The translations under genes were made by a program, and so were the position numbers. Below are positions 32,650 to 40,937 of a DNA stretch of 51,344 nucleotides, piece after piece. Below the pieces are notes generated by a model. That model was not told the origin of the DNA and searched no databases. It saw only the letters and a program-made list of their open reading frames with translations. This stretch comes from JADHUC01 sp964617665 (GTDB lineage: Bacteria; Planctomycetota; Planctomycetia; Pirellulales; Pirellulaceae). The DNA lies in contig CAZUAH010000029.1 of the NCBI GenBank assembly GCA_964617665.1, positions 1-51,344 of the forward strand. Direction: 5' to 3'. How positions within the stretch are numbered: the stretch's first letter is position 1; each line of letters begins with the position of its first letter.

Positions 32650-35600
32650 ATGTACAAAATCGTTGTTACGGCTGTGCTGGCTGTTGTTTGCCTGAGTTGC
32701 TGTTATGCGAGAGGCGAGGAGCAATCGACTCCCGCCCCTAGCGGTGTGGTCTTTGCACGAGACATCCAGCCGCTTCTTGCGAAACACTGCATATTGTGTC
32801 ACGGGCCGGATGAGGCGGAGGGTGGATTGCGGCTGGATGTTGCCGAGCAGGCGTATGCGAAACTCGATTCCGACATGCGGGCCATCGTGCCTGGTAACGC
32901 GGATGCCAGCGAGTTGATGCGTCGCGTTGCGACAACCGACGGATTTGAACGCATGCCTCCCGAGGGCGAACCGCTCACCAAGGATCAGATCGCGTTGTTC
33001 CGAAAGTGGATCAACGAAGGTGCCCAGTATCAGCAACACTGGGCTTACGAACCTGTGAAGGAACCTACGCTTCCACCGGTAGAAAACGAAGCGTGGGTGC
33101 GCAGCCCGATTGACCGATTCATGTTGGCGCGGCTGGAACAGGACAAGATCAGTCCGGCACCGGAGGCCAATCGAGCTACGCTGATCAAGCGTCTGTACTA
33201 CGATCTGATCGGGCTGCCGCCGTCTCCCAACGAGGTGCAGGCGTTGGTTGGCGACTCCTCGCCCGAGGCCTATGAGGCACTGGTCGACCGCCTATTGGCT
33301 TCCGAGCATTTCGGCGAGCGGTGGGGGCGGCACTGGTTGGACAAAGCGCGTTATGCCGACTCGGACGGCTACGAAAAGGACCGTCCTCGACCGAATGCGT
33401 GGAGGTATCGCGACTGGGTCATCAATGCCATCAACCACGATACGCCGTTCGATCAGTTCACGATCGAACAACTGGCCGGCGACCTGTTACCGGATCCCTC
33501 GCCAGAGCAGAAGCTGGCCACTGCATTCCATCGTCAAACGCTCACGAACACAGAAGGCGGTGTCGATCAGGAGGAGTTTCGCGTCGAGGCAACGTTCGAT
33601 CGAACCGAGACCACAGCCGCCGTCTGGATGAGCCTGACGATGACGTGTGCCCGTTGTCACTCGCACAAGTACGACCAGATTACGCAGCGCGAGTACTACC
33701 AATTGTTCGCCTTCTTCAACAATGCGAACGAAGCAGACACTGAGGTATCGAAAAGCCAGCACGCGATGAATCGCTATCGCCAGGAAAAGGCAGAATACGA
33801 CAAACGAGTCGCGGATCTTCAGAAGCAATACGATGCCGCAGTCGGCAAACTGCAGCCGCAGATTGACGCTTGGGAAAAGGAGATGGCGGAGAAGCTTGCT
33901 GCGGCAGGTAGTCCGGTGCAGTTCGAAACAGCGAAAGCAATCGAGGCGAAGTCGGATAGCGGTGCCGAGCTGACCGCGCAAGAGGATGATTCTCTGTTGG
34001 TTTCGGGAAAGGCTGCAGACAAGGACCAGTACACGATCGTGATACAAGCTCCGCAAGAACCGTTGAAGGGGATTCGGCTGGATGTCTTGTCGCACGATTC
34101 GCTGGGGAAAAAGGGGCCGGAACGGACACCCCATGGCAATTTCGTACTCAGCGAGGTGCGAGTCTATGCCAGTGACCATCCCGACTTCAAACAGCAAACG
34201 CAGGTAGAGTTCTCGGCGGCCGAAGCTGATTTCGCGCAAGATAAGTTCCCGCCCGAGGATGCTCTGGTTTCGAGAGATCGTTCGGGTTGGGCCATCTCGC
34301 CGCAAATCGGCAAGGATCACCACATCACGTTCTACACGCGACAACCGGTTGATCTGGCGGGCAAAAAGTATCTGCAAGTCGTCCTCGACCAACAGTACGG
34401 TGGGCTTCATACAATTGGTCGTTTCCGAGTATCGACGATGACCGGTTTCGATCCACTGCGGGCTCTTTCGAAACCGGTTGCCGACGCTCTAAGGACCGAG
34501 CGATCAAAACGGTCTAATGACCAGCAGCGGCTGATCGCCGACCATGTCGCGTCGACGGATCCGGTCACCGCGAAGCTGGCCAAGGAGCTGGCAGCGATCA
34601 AGAAGAGCGTTCCAAAATCGCCCATGATGAAAGTGCGCGTGATCGCGCCGGCCGAACGCAACGCACAAATCCTTCGTCGCGGTGACTTCTTGCAGCCTGG
34701 CGATGCGGTAAGCCCCGAAGCGTTGGAGGTGATCGCTCGAGTTCACCCACTGAAGTCTCGGCACGGCGATCGACCGGCGGACCGTCTCGATCTGGCTCGC
34801 TGGCTGGTGAACGCCGATCATCCATTGACGCCGCGTGTTACGGCGAACCAAGTCTGGGCTCATCTGTTCGGTCGAGGCATCGTGGCAACGCTGAACGACT
34901 TTGGGGTGCGAGGCGAGCGGCCAAGTCATCCGGAGTTACTTGATTGGCTGGCCTGGAACTTTCCGCGTGAGATGGGGTGGAGCCGTAAAAAGCTGATCAA
35001 AGCGATCGTCACGAGTGCGACGTATCGTCAGTCGTCCAACCATCGCCCTGAACTGAAAGAGACCGATCCAACCAATCGACTCTTGGCTCGACAGAATCGC
35101 CTGCGCGTCGAGGCGGAAGTTGTCCGCGATCTGTATTTGTCCGCAAGCGGATTGCTGAGCAAGAAGATCGGCGGTCCCAGCGTCTTTCCGCCGCTTCCCC
35201 CGGGCGTCACCGAGCTGAGCTATGCAAACAACTTCAAATGGGCCACCAGCCAGGGCGAAGACCGCTACCGCCGTGGTTTGTACACGTTCTTCAAGCGGAC
35301 GTCGCCGCATCCCAATCTTATCAGTTTCGATTGCCCCGATTCGAACACGACACGGCTGGAGCGCGAGGCGAGCAACACGCCGTTGCAGGCACTGGTGACT
35401 CTGAACAATGACGTGTTCACCGAGGCGGCGCAGGCCATGGCACACCGCGTACTGACCGAAGGAGGCAGCGACGACACGCAGCGATTGACGTACGCCCTTC
35501 GTCTGTGTATCGCACGCGAGCCATACAGTACAGAGCTAGGGCGATTCTACGACCTGTTGAATGCGGCGCGCGATTACTACCAGGCGAACGGCGAGGATGC

Positions 35601-35715
35601 CGCCAAACTGACCCAGCGGCATGCGGTGGAGGATGTCGCCACGGCAGAGAACGCGGCCTGGGTCGCAACGCTGCGGATGGTGATGAACCTGGACGAATTC
35701 ATTGTGCGCGATTGA
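32650..35715 (+). CDS. PSCyt1-DUF1549-DUF1553 c-type cytochrome protein
   Basis: A 1021-residue exported protein of the planctomycete-specific cytochrome type. It has a signal peptide (YKIVVTAVLAVVCLSCCYA) and a PSCyt1 haem domain with CILCH (Cys 47, Cys 50, His 51) and the distal MPPEGEPLT methionine segment. DUF1549/PSCyt2 follows (SPIDRFMLARLEQDKISPAP through RWGRHWLDKARYADSDG) with a second CARCH motif (333-337). A coiled, Glu/Lys-rich insert (about 375-440) and a lectin-like middle part come next, and DUF1553/PSD1 closes the chain (LDLARWLVNADHPLTPRVTA through SNTPLQALVTLNNDVFTEAA). Two CxxCH motifs suggest covalent haem. The family always pairs with a DUF1501 gene, which follows here 18 bases later, so they form an operon. 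The role is not proven; extracellular electron transfer or glycan-linked sulfatase systems have been suggested by context. Confidence 0.93.
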   Translation: MYKIVVTAVLAVVCLSCCYARGEEQSTPAPSGVVFARDIQPLLAKHCILCHGPDEAEGGLRLDVAEQAYAKLDSDMRAIVPGNADASELMRRVATTDGFERMPPEGEPLTKDQIALFRKWINEGAQYQQHWAYEPVKEPTLPPVENEAWVRSPIDRFMLARLEQDKISPAPEANRATLIKRLYYDLIGLPPSPNEVQALVGDSSPEAYEALVDRLLASEHFGERWGRHWLDKARYADSDGYEKDRPRPNAWRYRDWVINAINHDTPFDQFTIEQLAGDLLPDPSPEQKLATAFHRQTLTNTEGGVDQEEFRVEATFDRTETTAAVWMSLTMTCARCHSHKYDQITQREYYQLFAFFNNANEADTEVSKSQHAMNRYRQEKAEYDKRVADLQKQYDAAVGKLQPQIDAWEKEMAEKLAAAGSPVQFETAKAIEAKSDSGAELTAQEDDSLLVSGKAADKDQYTIVIQAPQEPLKGIRLDVLSHDSLGKKGPERTPHGNFVLSEVRVYASDHPDFKQQTQVEFSAAEADFAQDKFPPEDALVSRDRSGWAISPQIGKDHHITFYTRQPVDLAGKKYLQVVLDQQYGGLHTIGRFRVSTMTGFDPLRALSKPVADALRTERSKRSNDQQRLIADHVASTDPVTAKLAKELAAIKKSVPKSPMMKVRVIAPAERNAQILRRGDFLQPGDAVSPEALEVIARVHPLKSRHGDRPADRLDLARWLVNADHPLTPRVTANQVWAHLFGRGIVATLNDFGVRGERPSHPELLDWLAWNFPREMGWSRKKLIKAIVTSATYRQSSNHRPELKETDPTNRLLARQNRLRVEAEVVRDLYLSASGLLSKKIGGPSVFPPLPPGVTELSYANNFKWATSQGEDRYRRGLYTFFKRTSPHPNLISFDCPDSNTTRLEREASNTPLQALVTLNNDVFTEAAQAMAHRVLTEGGSDDTQRLTYALRLCIAREPYSTELGRFYDLLNAARDYYQANGEDAAKLTQRHAVEDVATAENAAWVATLRMVMNLDEFIVRD

Positions 35716-35733
35716 CACGGGAAACCGATCTCC

Positions 35734-37412
35734 ATGAAGACTCGACGCCAGTATCCAACGGACCAAGTTGTCACGCAGACACGTCGCGAGTTTCTGAACA
35801 CGACCGCCAGCGGACTCGGGATGGCAGCGTTGGGCGCTATGTTGTCGCAAGACGGGGTTCTATCGTCGGCCGCAGGCGCCGAGACGTCAGGTAGCCAGCC
35901 GGCTGGTGTCAATCCTCTGGCGCCGCGTCCGCCGCACTTTGAACCGAAGGCAAAGGCGTGCATCTTCATCTTCATGGCGGGCGCGCCTTCGCACATCGAC
36001 CTGTTCGACCCGAAACCCATGCTCAAGGAGCAGCACGGAAAACCACTGCCGGAGTCGATGTTGGAGAATGTCCGCTTTGCCTTCATCAAGAAGGACAAAG
36101 CTCTGCTGCAAGGCTCGCCCTACAAGTTCCACAAACATGGCCATTGTGGGATGGAGCTGGGCGAGCTGCTACCGCATCTGGGCAGCGTTGCAGATGATCT
36201 GCTGCTGATTCGTTCGCTACACACAGAGCAATTCAATCATCATCCTGGCCAATTGATGATGCAGTGCGGACGCGGCTCGTTTGGCTTGCCTACCATGGGA
36301 TCGTGGCTCACCTACGGGCTGGGCAGCGTTTCACAGAATCTGCCGGGTTACGTCGTGTTGACCAGCGGGCGCGGCTCGTCGGGCGGCGCAACGTTGTGGC
36401 AGTCGGGATTCTTGCCGTCGACGTACGCTGGGGTCCTGTTCCGCAACCAAGGCGAGCCGGTCTTGAATCTGACCAACCCCGAAGGCATTCCTGCGGAATT
36501 GCAGCGTCAAGGCTTGGACGTACTGCGCGACGTGAACCAGCAACGTTATGCGGAAGTGCACGATCCGGAGATTGCGGCGCGGATCGTTTCCTATGAATTG
36601 GCGTATCGTATGCAGACGGCGGCGCCGGAACTGATCGACTTCTCAGGCGAAACCGAAGCGACGATCGAGGCGTATGGGCTGAATCGTCCTGAGCCGAAGG
36701 ACTTTGCCGGTCGCGGCAAACAGGGTGAGACATACAAGGGCTTCGCTCGCAACTGCTTGTTGGCGCGCAGGATGGTCGAAAGGGGCGTGCGGTTCATCAA
36801 CATCATTTACGCCTCGTGGGACCACCACAGCAATATTCCCAAGGAGCTGCCGTACAATGCCGGATGTGTTGATCAGCCGATTGCGGCGTTGATCCGCGAC
36901 CTGAAACAGCGCGGGCTGCTCGATTCCACCATGGTCGTATGGGGCACCGAGTTCGGCCGCACGCCGCTTGGTGAAAACCGCAGTGGGAAACGCGAAGTTG
37001 GTACGGGGCGGGATCACCACCCGTATTCATTCAGCATGGCGCTGGCGGGTGGAGGCTTGAAAGGCGGTCTGACTTACGGTGCCACTGACGAGATCGGCTG
37101 GAATGTCACAGAGGACCCGGTCCACATCAACGACCTACATGCCACCATGCTGCATCAGTTTGGGCTGGACCATCTGAAGCTGACCCATCGCTTCCAAGGT
37201 CGCGACTTCCGCTTGACCGATGTGGGAGGCAAAGTGGTCCACGAATGGNNNNNNNNNNNNNNNNNNNNNNNNNNNNNNNNNNNNNNNNNNNNNNNNNNNN
37301 NNNNNNNNNNNNNNNNNNNNNNNNNNNNNNNNNNNNNNNNNNNNNNNNCCAAGGTCGCGACTTCCGCTTGACCGATGTGGGAGGCAAAGTGGTCCACGAA
37401 TGGCTCGCGTGA
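35734..37412 (+). CDS. DUF1501 (sulfatase-like fold) TAT-exported protein, interrupted by an artefactual N gap
   Basis: Partner of the preceding cytochrome gene. The N terminus has a twin-arginine leader (TRREFLNTTASGLGMAALGA). The DUF1501 domain then shows KACIFIFMAGAPSHIDLFDP near residue 75, MVVWGTEFGRTPLGENRSGK near 405, and GRDHHPYSFSMALAGGGLKG near 425, motifs that resemble the metal site of the alkaline phosphatase/sulfatase superfamily. The frame reads to HEW at 37248, then 100 N, then the same 55 bases again followed by LA and TGA at 37410-37412. Joining the two identical copies gives a normal 507-residue protein ending KVVHEWLA. A conceptual translation straight through the N run shifts frame and is wrong. 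Confidence 0.92.
37194..37403. other. Scaffold gap flanked by identical 55-base sequences (assembly artefact)
   Basis: Bases 37194-37248 and 37349-37403 are identical, with exactly 100 N (37249-37348) between them. Exact end overlap of two contigs joined by a default-size gap is what a de Bruijn assembler with k=55 plus read-pair scaffolding leaves when it does not merge ends. The real chromosome most likely has one copy and no gap. Confidence 0.92.
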
Positions 37413-37556
37413 CCTCGTTGAGATGAATCATCAGGTTCGTGCCATCGGACTGTGCAGCACGTCTGACGAGGGCTCGCCGCTAGTGCGAGTCGCATCTGGC
37501 GCTGTTGCTCATGGGCCAAACGGCGAAGAACCCGCTACACTTACCCCACACGCGCT

Positions 37557-38267
37557 CTAGTCCTTCAAGTTCAGTTTCAACAGTTTGACGTTCTTGTACC
37601 AGACTTTGTGGCCGTGATCCTGAAACCCTAGATAGCCCGCGCGAGCAAAGTCCTTGACCGCTCGCGGCTTGCCGTTCAGCTTGAACTTGTGCTTCTTGCC
37701 ATCGGGGCACATACCCGGCTGGTCGAACTTGTCGCAGTTCATTGCGGCGACTTCTTCACCGTTTACCTTCACATTGATGTACGGCCCATAGCACCGGATT
37801 TCGACCGTGTTCCATTCGCCCGTTTCCTTACCGGTGTTCTTGGTGATAGCTGCCAGATCGTAGATCGCACCGAAATGGTGCTTGCCAACCCCCGTGCCGC
37901 TCATGACCTGAACCTCGTAGCCTGTGTGCACGGGGTTCTTCGGATCCTCGACTCGGAAGAAGATGCCGGAATTGCAGCGAGGGTCTTCCCAGCGGACATC
38001 GCATTTCAGCACAAAGTTATCGAACGGTTGTTCGTGAATGATGATGTACCCGCCCGACTTGTACGGAACCAACGACCCTTCTTCAACCGGCGTCGCGATG
38101 GGTTTGCCGTTATTGCATTTCCAACCAGTCAGATCCTCGCCATTGAACAGCAGTTGCCAACCAGCTTGTTTCTCTTCGTCGGACAGTTCGTTATCGCCAG
38201 CGATGGTTGACGAGGTAAAAAGTAACGCGGCAACGACCGCAGCGGCAAACTGTAGTGTTCGTGTCAT
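37557..38267 (-). CDS. DUF1080 (3-keto-disaccharide hydrolase-type) exported protein
   Basis: A 236-residue exported protein with a signal peptide (MTRTLQFAAAVVAALLFTSS, cleavage near TIAGD). One DUF1080 jelly-roll domain begins GWQLLFNGEDLTGWKCNNG and contains the usual SGIFFRVEDP...GYEVQV segment (about residues 115-140). It ends with the family's GYLGFQDHGHKVWYKNVKLL. Members bind or cleave glycosidic bonds, some acting on 3-keto-glucosides produced by Gfo/Idh/MocA oxidoreductases; such an oxidoreductase is the next gene on this strand. The ATG at 38267 has an AGGAG site about 8 bases upstream, so I prefer it to the ORF start ten codons earlier. The two minus-strand genes are 64 bases apart and likely co-transcribed. 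Confidence 0.9.
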   Translation of the reverse strand: MTRTLQFAAAVVAALLFTSSTIAGDNELSDEEKQAGWQLLFNGEDLTGWKCNNGKPIATPVEEGSLVPYKSGGYIIIHEQPFDNFVLKCDVRWEDPRCNSGIFFRVEDPKNPVHTGYEVQVMSGTGVGKHHFGAIYDLAAITKNTGKETGEWNTVEIRCYGPYINVKVNGEEVAAMNCDKFDQPGMCPDGKKHKFKLNGKPRAVKDFARAGYLGFQDHGHKVWYKNVKLLKLNLKD

Positions 38268-38331
38268 TGGGGGGCTCCTGGTTGTGACTTGTTTCAAACT
38301 GCGCCTATTCTAGCACGCGCACAGCGAGAAT

Positions 38332-39654
38332 CTACGATGGACTTTGGATCGGCTTGTCGATCATCGCGTTTGCCGCATCATTGTTCTTGAAGACTTCCTT
38401 CACCGGATCGAAGTGAAGTTTCTGGCCGAGTTGAATGGCGATGTGGCCCAGGTGGCCCAGGGAGGTGACGCGGTGGCCCACCTCGGCCGGTTCGAGGGTC
38501 TCCTCGCGGCTGCGCACGCAATCGATGAAGTCCTGCTTCTCGCTCTTGAAACGGAACCTCTGATCGTCGGGCTTCAATTCCAAAGTCAATAGCGACTTGG
38601 GCTCGGCATCCAGCTCGCGAAATCCGGCCCGGACCCAGCCTTCGTCGCCCTCGATGACGAGGTATGGCTTCTCGGTGCGGTAGGTCCACTCCAGACCATC
38701 GGCGAACGCGTACTTGATGTCGAAGTCCAGCAGGACGTTCCAGAAGCTTTCCGGCTCGGGGTACGTTCCGGTACCTTCGATCTCCACCGGACCGGTTCGC
38801 TCGGTATCGGTGGCCCACATGGCTCCGTTGTTCAGGTGGGTGCCCCAGTTGGTGATCATGCCGTCGCAGTAGAACAGATGCCGCATCCAACCTGGCCGGG
38901 CGTAAGACTTCGGTGTGTGGACTCGCTTCTCTGTGTACGGTGCTCGAGGGGCTGGGCCTTGCCATCGCTCGTAGTCCAATTCCTCGGGTATCGGCATCTC
39001 CGGTTGGGGCGGGCACGGGATGTCGCTCTCCGGCACGCAAGTCAGCACCCGTTTAACTTTGCCAATGTAGCCGTTTCGCACCATCGACGTGGCCCAATGC
39101 GCCGGCTTGCCGCTACGGAACTCGCTATCGACACGGAATACCCTCTGATGCTCGCGGGCCGCGGCGATCAACCGCTGACCCTCGGCGATGGTTCGAGTGA
39201 TCGGCTTTTCTAAAGCCACGTCCTTGCCGGCCGTCATGGCGTCCATGGCCATCGGCTCGTGCCAGTGGTCGGGCGTGGAGATCATCACCGCGTCGATGTC
39301 GTCGCGGGCCAGCAGCTCCTGGTAGTCCACGTACTTGTCGACCGCCGTGAACGTTCCTTTGGCCTTGCCCGAGTCGTATTGGGCCTTGATTTGTTTTACC
39401 GCGTTCTCCATCCGCCACGAGTCGATTTCGCACACCGCCAGTGCCTGGACGCCCGACGTGCGCACGAATAGCGGGATGTTCTTGTAGTAACACTGCCGCC
39501 CGCAACCAATGAAACCCATCGTCACCCGCTCGCTAGGCGCCCGCACGCCGTCGGCACCGAGAACCGAACGAGGGATTACGATCGGCGCGGGCAACGCAGC
39601 GGCGGCAGTACCCTGGAGAAAACGGCGGCGATTGAACGATGGTCTGTTTGGCAT
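38332..39654 (-). CDS. TAT-exported Gfo/Idh/MocA family oxidoreductase
   Basis: A 440-residue NAD(P)-dependent sugar oxidoreductase. The leader has a twin-arginine motif (NRRRFLQGTAAAALPAPIVI). The Rossmann fold starts at VTMGFIGCGRQCYYKN, a variant glycine-rich loop. The Gfo signature DAVMISTPDHWHEPMAMDAM (about 137-156) is followed by the catalytic Lys region ALEKPITRTIAEGQRL, and the C-terminal alpha/beta domain is complete to RVTSLGHLGHIAIQLGQKLH. The ATG at 39654 follows AAGGAG at 9 bases and puts the leader at the N terminus. It lies upstream of the DUF1080 gene on the same strand: oxidation at C3 followed by keto-glycoside cleavage is a plausible joint pathway. It is divergent from the URO-D family gene, with 196 bases between. 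Confidence 0.92.
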   Translation of the reverse strand: MPNRPSFNRRRFLQGTAAAALPAPIVIPRSVLGADGVRAPSERVTMGFIGCGRQCYYKNIPLFVRTSGVQALAVCEIDSWRMENAVKQIKAQYDSGKAKGTFTAVDKYVDYQELLARDDIDAVMISTPDHWHEPMAMDAMTAGKDVALEKPITRTIAEGQRLIAAAREHQRVFRVDSEFRSGKPAHWATSMVRNGYIGKVKRVLTCVPESDIPCPPQPEMPIPEELDYERWQGPAPRAPYTEKRVHTPKSYARPGWMRHLFYCDGMITNWGTHLNNGAMWATDTERTGPVEIEGTGTYPEPESFWNVLLDFDIKYAFADGLEWTYRTEKPYLVIEGDEGWVRAGFRELDAEPKSLLTLELKPDDQRFRFKSEKQDFIDCVRSREETLEPAEVGHRVTSLGHLGHIAIQLGQKLHFDPVKEVFKNNDAANAMIDKPIQSPS

Positions 39655-39850
39655 GATGGTTGGCTCCTTGCGGGGTGCGGAAACGCACTCACGGCTTGTT
39701 GTGTCTGGTGATTCCATCGGGTAATGACATTATATACAAACTCTGTCATGATGTGCGTGCCGATTTCGTGTTACGCAGTCCATTGGCAGGCAAGGCCGAC
39801 GCGATGTTGAGCGCGGATCGTATTGAGGTTTTCTCATAACGAGGTACATC

Positions 39851-40831
39851 ATGGCAATGGAAGTCTCCCCGTCCGTCTACGAACATGCGGCCAAATTGCT
39901 GGGGCGTACGCCGTGGGAAGTGTCACGCGATGGCGAGTTGATCTACCAAGCCCACGCGGCGGCGTACGAGTTCTACCGCCAGACGCCAATTATGCCCGGC
40001 ATCGACATCTACAATCTGGAACCCGAAGCCTACGGCGCGGTGATCGACCAGCCGTCCGGCCACAACATACCGGCCATCAATCACCATCCGCTGTCGAGTA
40101 CGGCCGAGTTGTTGAAACTGCCGCCACTGGACCCGACCAAGGACGGGCGGATCCCCGTGCAGATCGAAGCGGCTCAACGGCTGATTGAGCGCTTCCCCGA
40201 GGCAAACATCCGGGTGCCGGTCAGCGGGCCATTCTCGATTGCCAGCAACTTGGTCGGCTTCGACACGCTGCTGATGGACGCGGCGATGGAGCCAGCCATG
40301 GTTGCCGAGGCGATGGTCCATCTGGTCGAAGGCCAGGTGCGATTCGCCCAGGCGATCAAGGACGCGCAGGTGGACGTGGCGTTCTTCGAATCGGCGGCTT
40401 GCCCGCCTATGCTCTCACCTGATTTGTTTCGGCAGATCGAGTTACCGGCGCTCAAACAGATCATGGGCCGCATCGGCGAAGTGGTCGGCCATCCCATCCC
40501 GTGCATCATCGGCGGTAACACCGCCCCGATCGTCGAGCCCATGCTCGAAACCGGCACAGGGTACTTGGCGGCTCCGTTTGAAACCGATCAGGAGGATTTC
40601 ATGGCCCGAGTCGCTCATCGACCTGACGTTCGCATCCGCATCAATATGGACCTGCGCATTGTCGCTTCAGGCACACATGCCGAAATCGAAGCGGAAGCCG
40701 ACCGTGTCCTGGCCGTGGCCGGCGATCGGCCAAACGTCTGCCTGGGGACGGGCGCTCTACCCTATGAAACGGAACCGCAGAACGTGCGCTACCTGATGGA
40801 ATACGTTGAGCGGGTGACGAGCGACAATTGA
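39851..40831 (+). CDS. Uroporphyrinogen decarboxylase (URO-D) family protein
   Basis: A 326-residue protein of the URO-D superfamily, a TIM barrel shared by uroporphyrinogen decarboxylases and corrinoid-linked methyltransferases. Seen: VPVSGPFSIASNLVGFDTLL (about 116-135), FFESAACPPMLSPDLFRQIE, HPIPCIIGGNTAPIVEPMLE and NVCLGTGALPYETEPQNVR at the C terminus, typical of the methyltransferase-like branch rather than haem-pathway HemE. No His-x-Cys zinc site of the MtaA type is obvious. The GAGG-type site before ATG 39851 supports the start. Genes like this are often carried in planctomycete sugar-oxidoreductase neighbourhoods; the true substrate is unknown. The hairpin repeat at 40846-40901 follows the stop. 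Confidence 0.8.
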   Translation: MAMEVSPSVYEHAAKLLGRTPWEVSRDGELIYQAHAAAYEFYRQTPIMPGIDIYNLEPEAYGAVIDQPSGHNIPAINHHPLSSTAELLKLPPLDPTKDGRIPVQIEAAQRLIERFPEANIRVPVSGPFSIASNLVGFDTLLMDAAMEPAMVAEAMVHLVEGQVRFAQAIKDAQVDVAFFESAACPPMLSPDLFRQIELPALKQIMGRIGEVVGHPIPCIIGGNTAPIVEPMLETGTGYLAAPFETDQEDFMARVAHRPDVRIRINMDLRIVASGTHAEIEAEADRVLAVAGDRPNVCLGTGALPYETEPQNVRYLMEYVERVTSDN

Positions 40832-40845
40832 AGCGAACGAGAAGA

Positions 40846-40901
40846 GTGGGATAGGCATCTTGCCTGTCTTTCCTGGCTGACAGGCTGGAAGCCTATCCCA
40901 C
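40846..40901. repeat. Nested inverted repeat between convergent genes
   Basis: The outer arms gtgggataggc (40846-40856) and gcctatcccac (40891-40901) are perfect complements. The inner arms gcctgtc (40862-40868) and gacaggc (40879-40885) extend the stem. It sits between the 3' ends of the URO-D and PQQ genes and could end transcription from both sides; it has no T-run. It resembles a dispersed planctomycete hairpin. Confidence 0.75.
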
Positions 40902-40937
40902 GCGCTGATGGCTAAGCCGCGATGAACATCTGGAGGA

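Noticed and set aside
37127..37519. ORFs running through the N gap
   Set aside because: Their reading depends on translating 100 unknown bases that are an assembly artefact.
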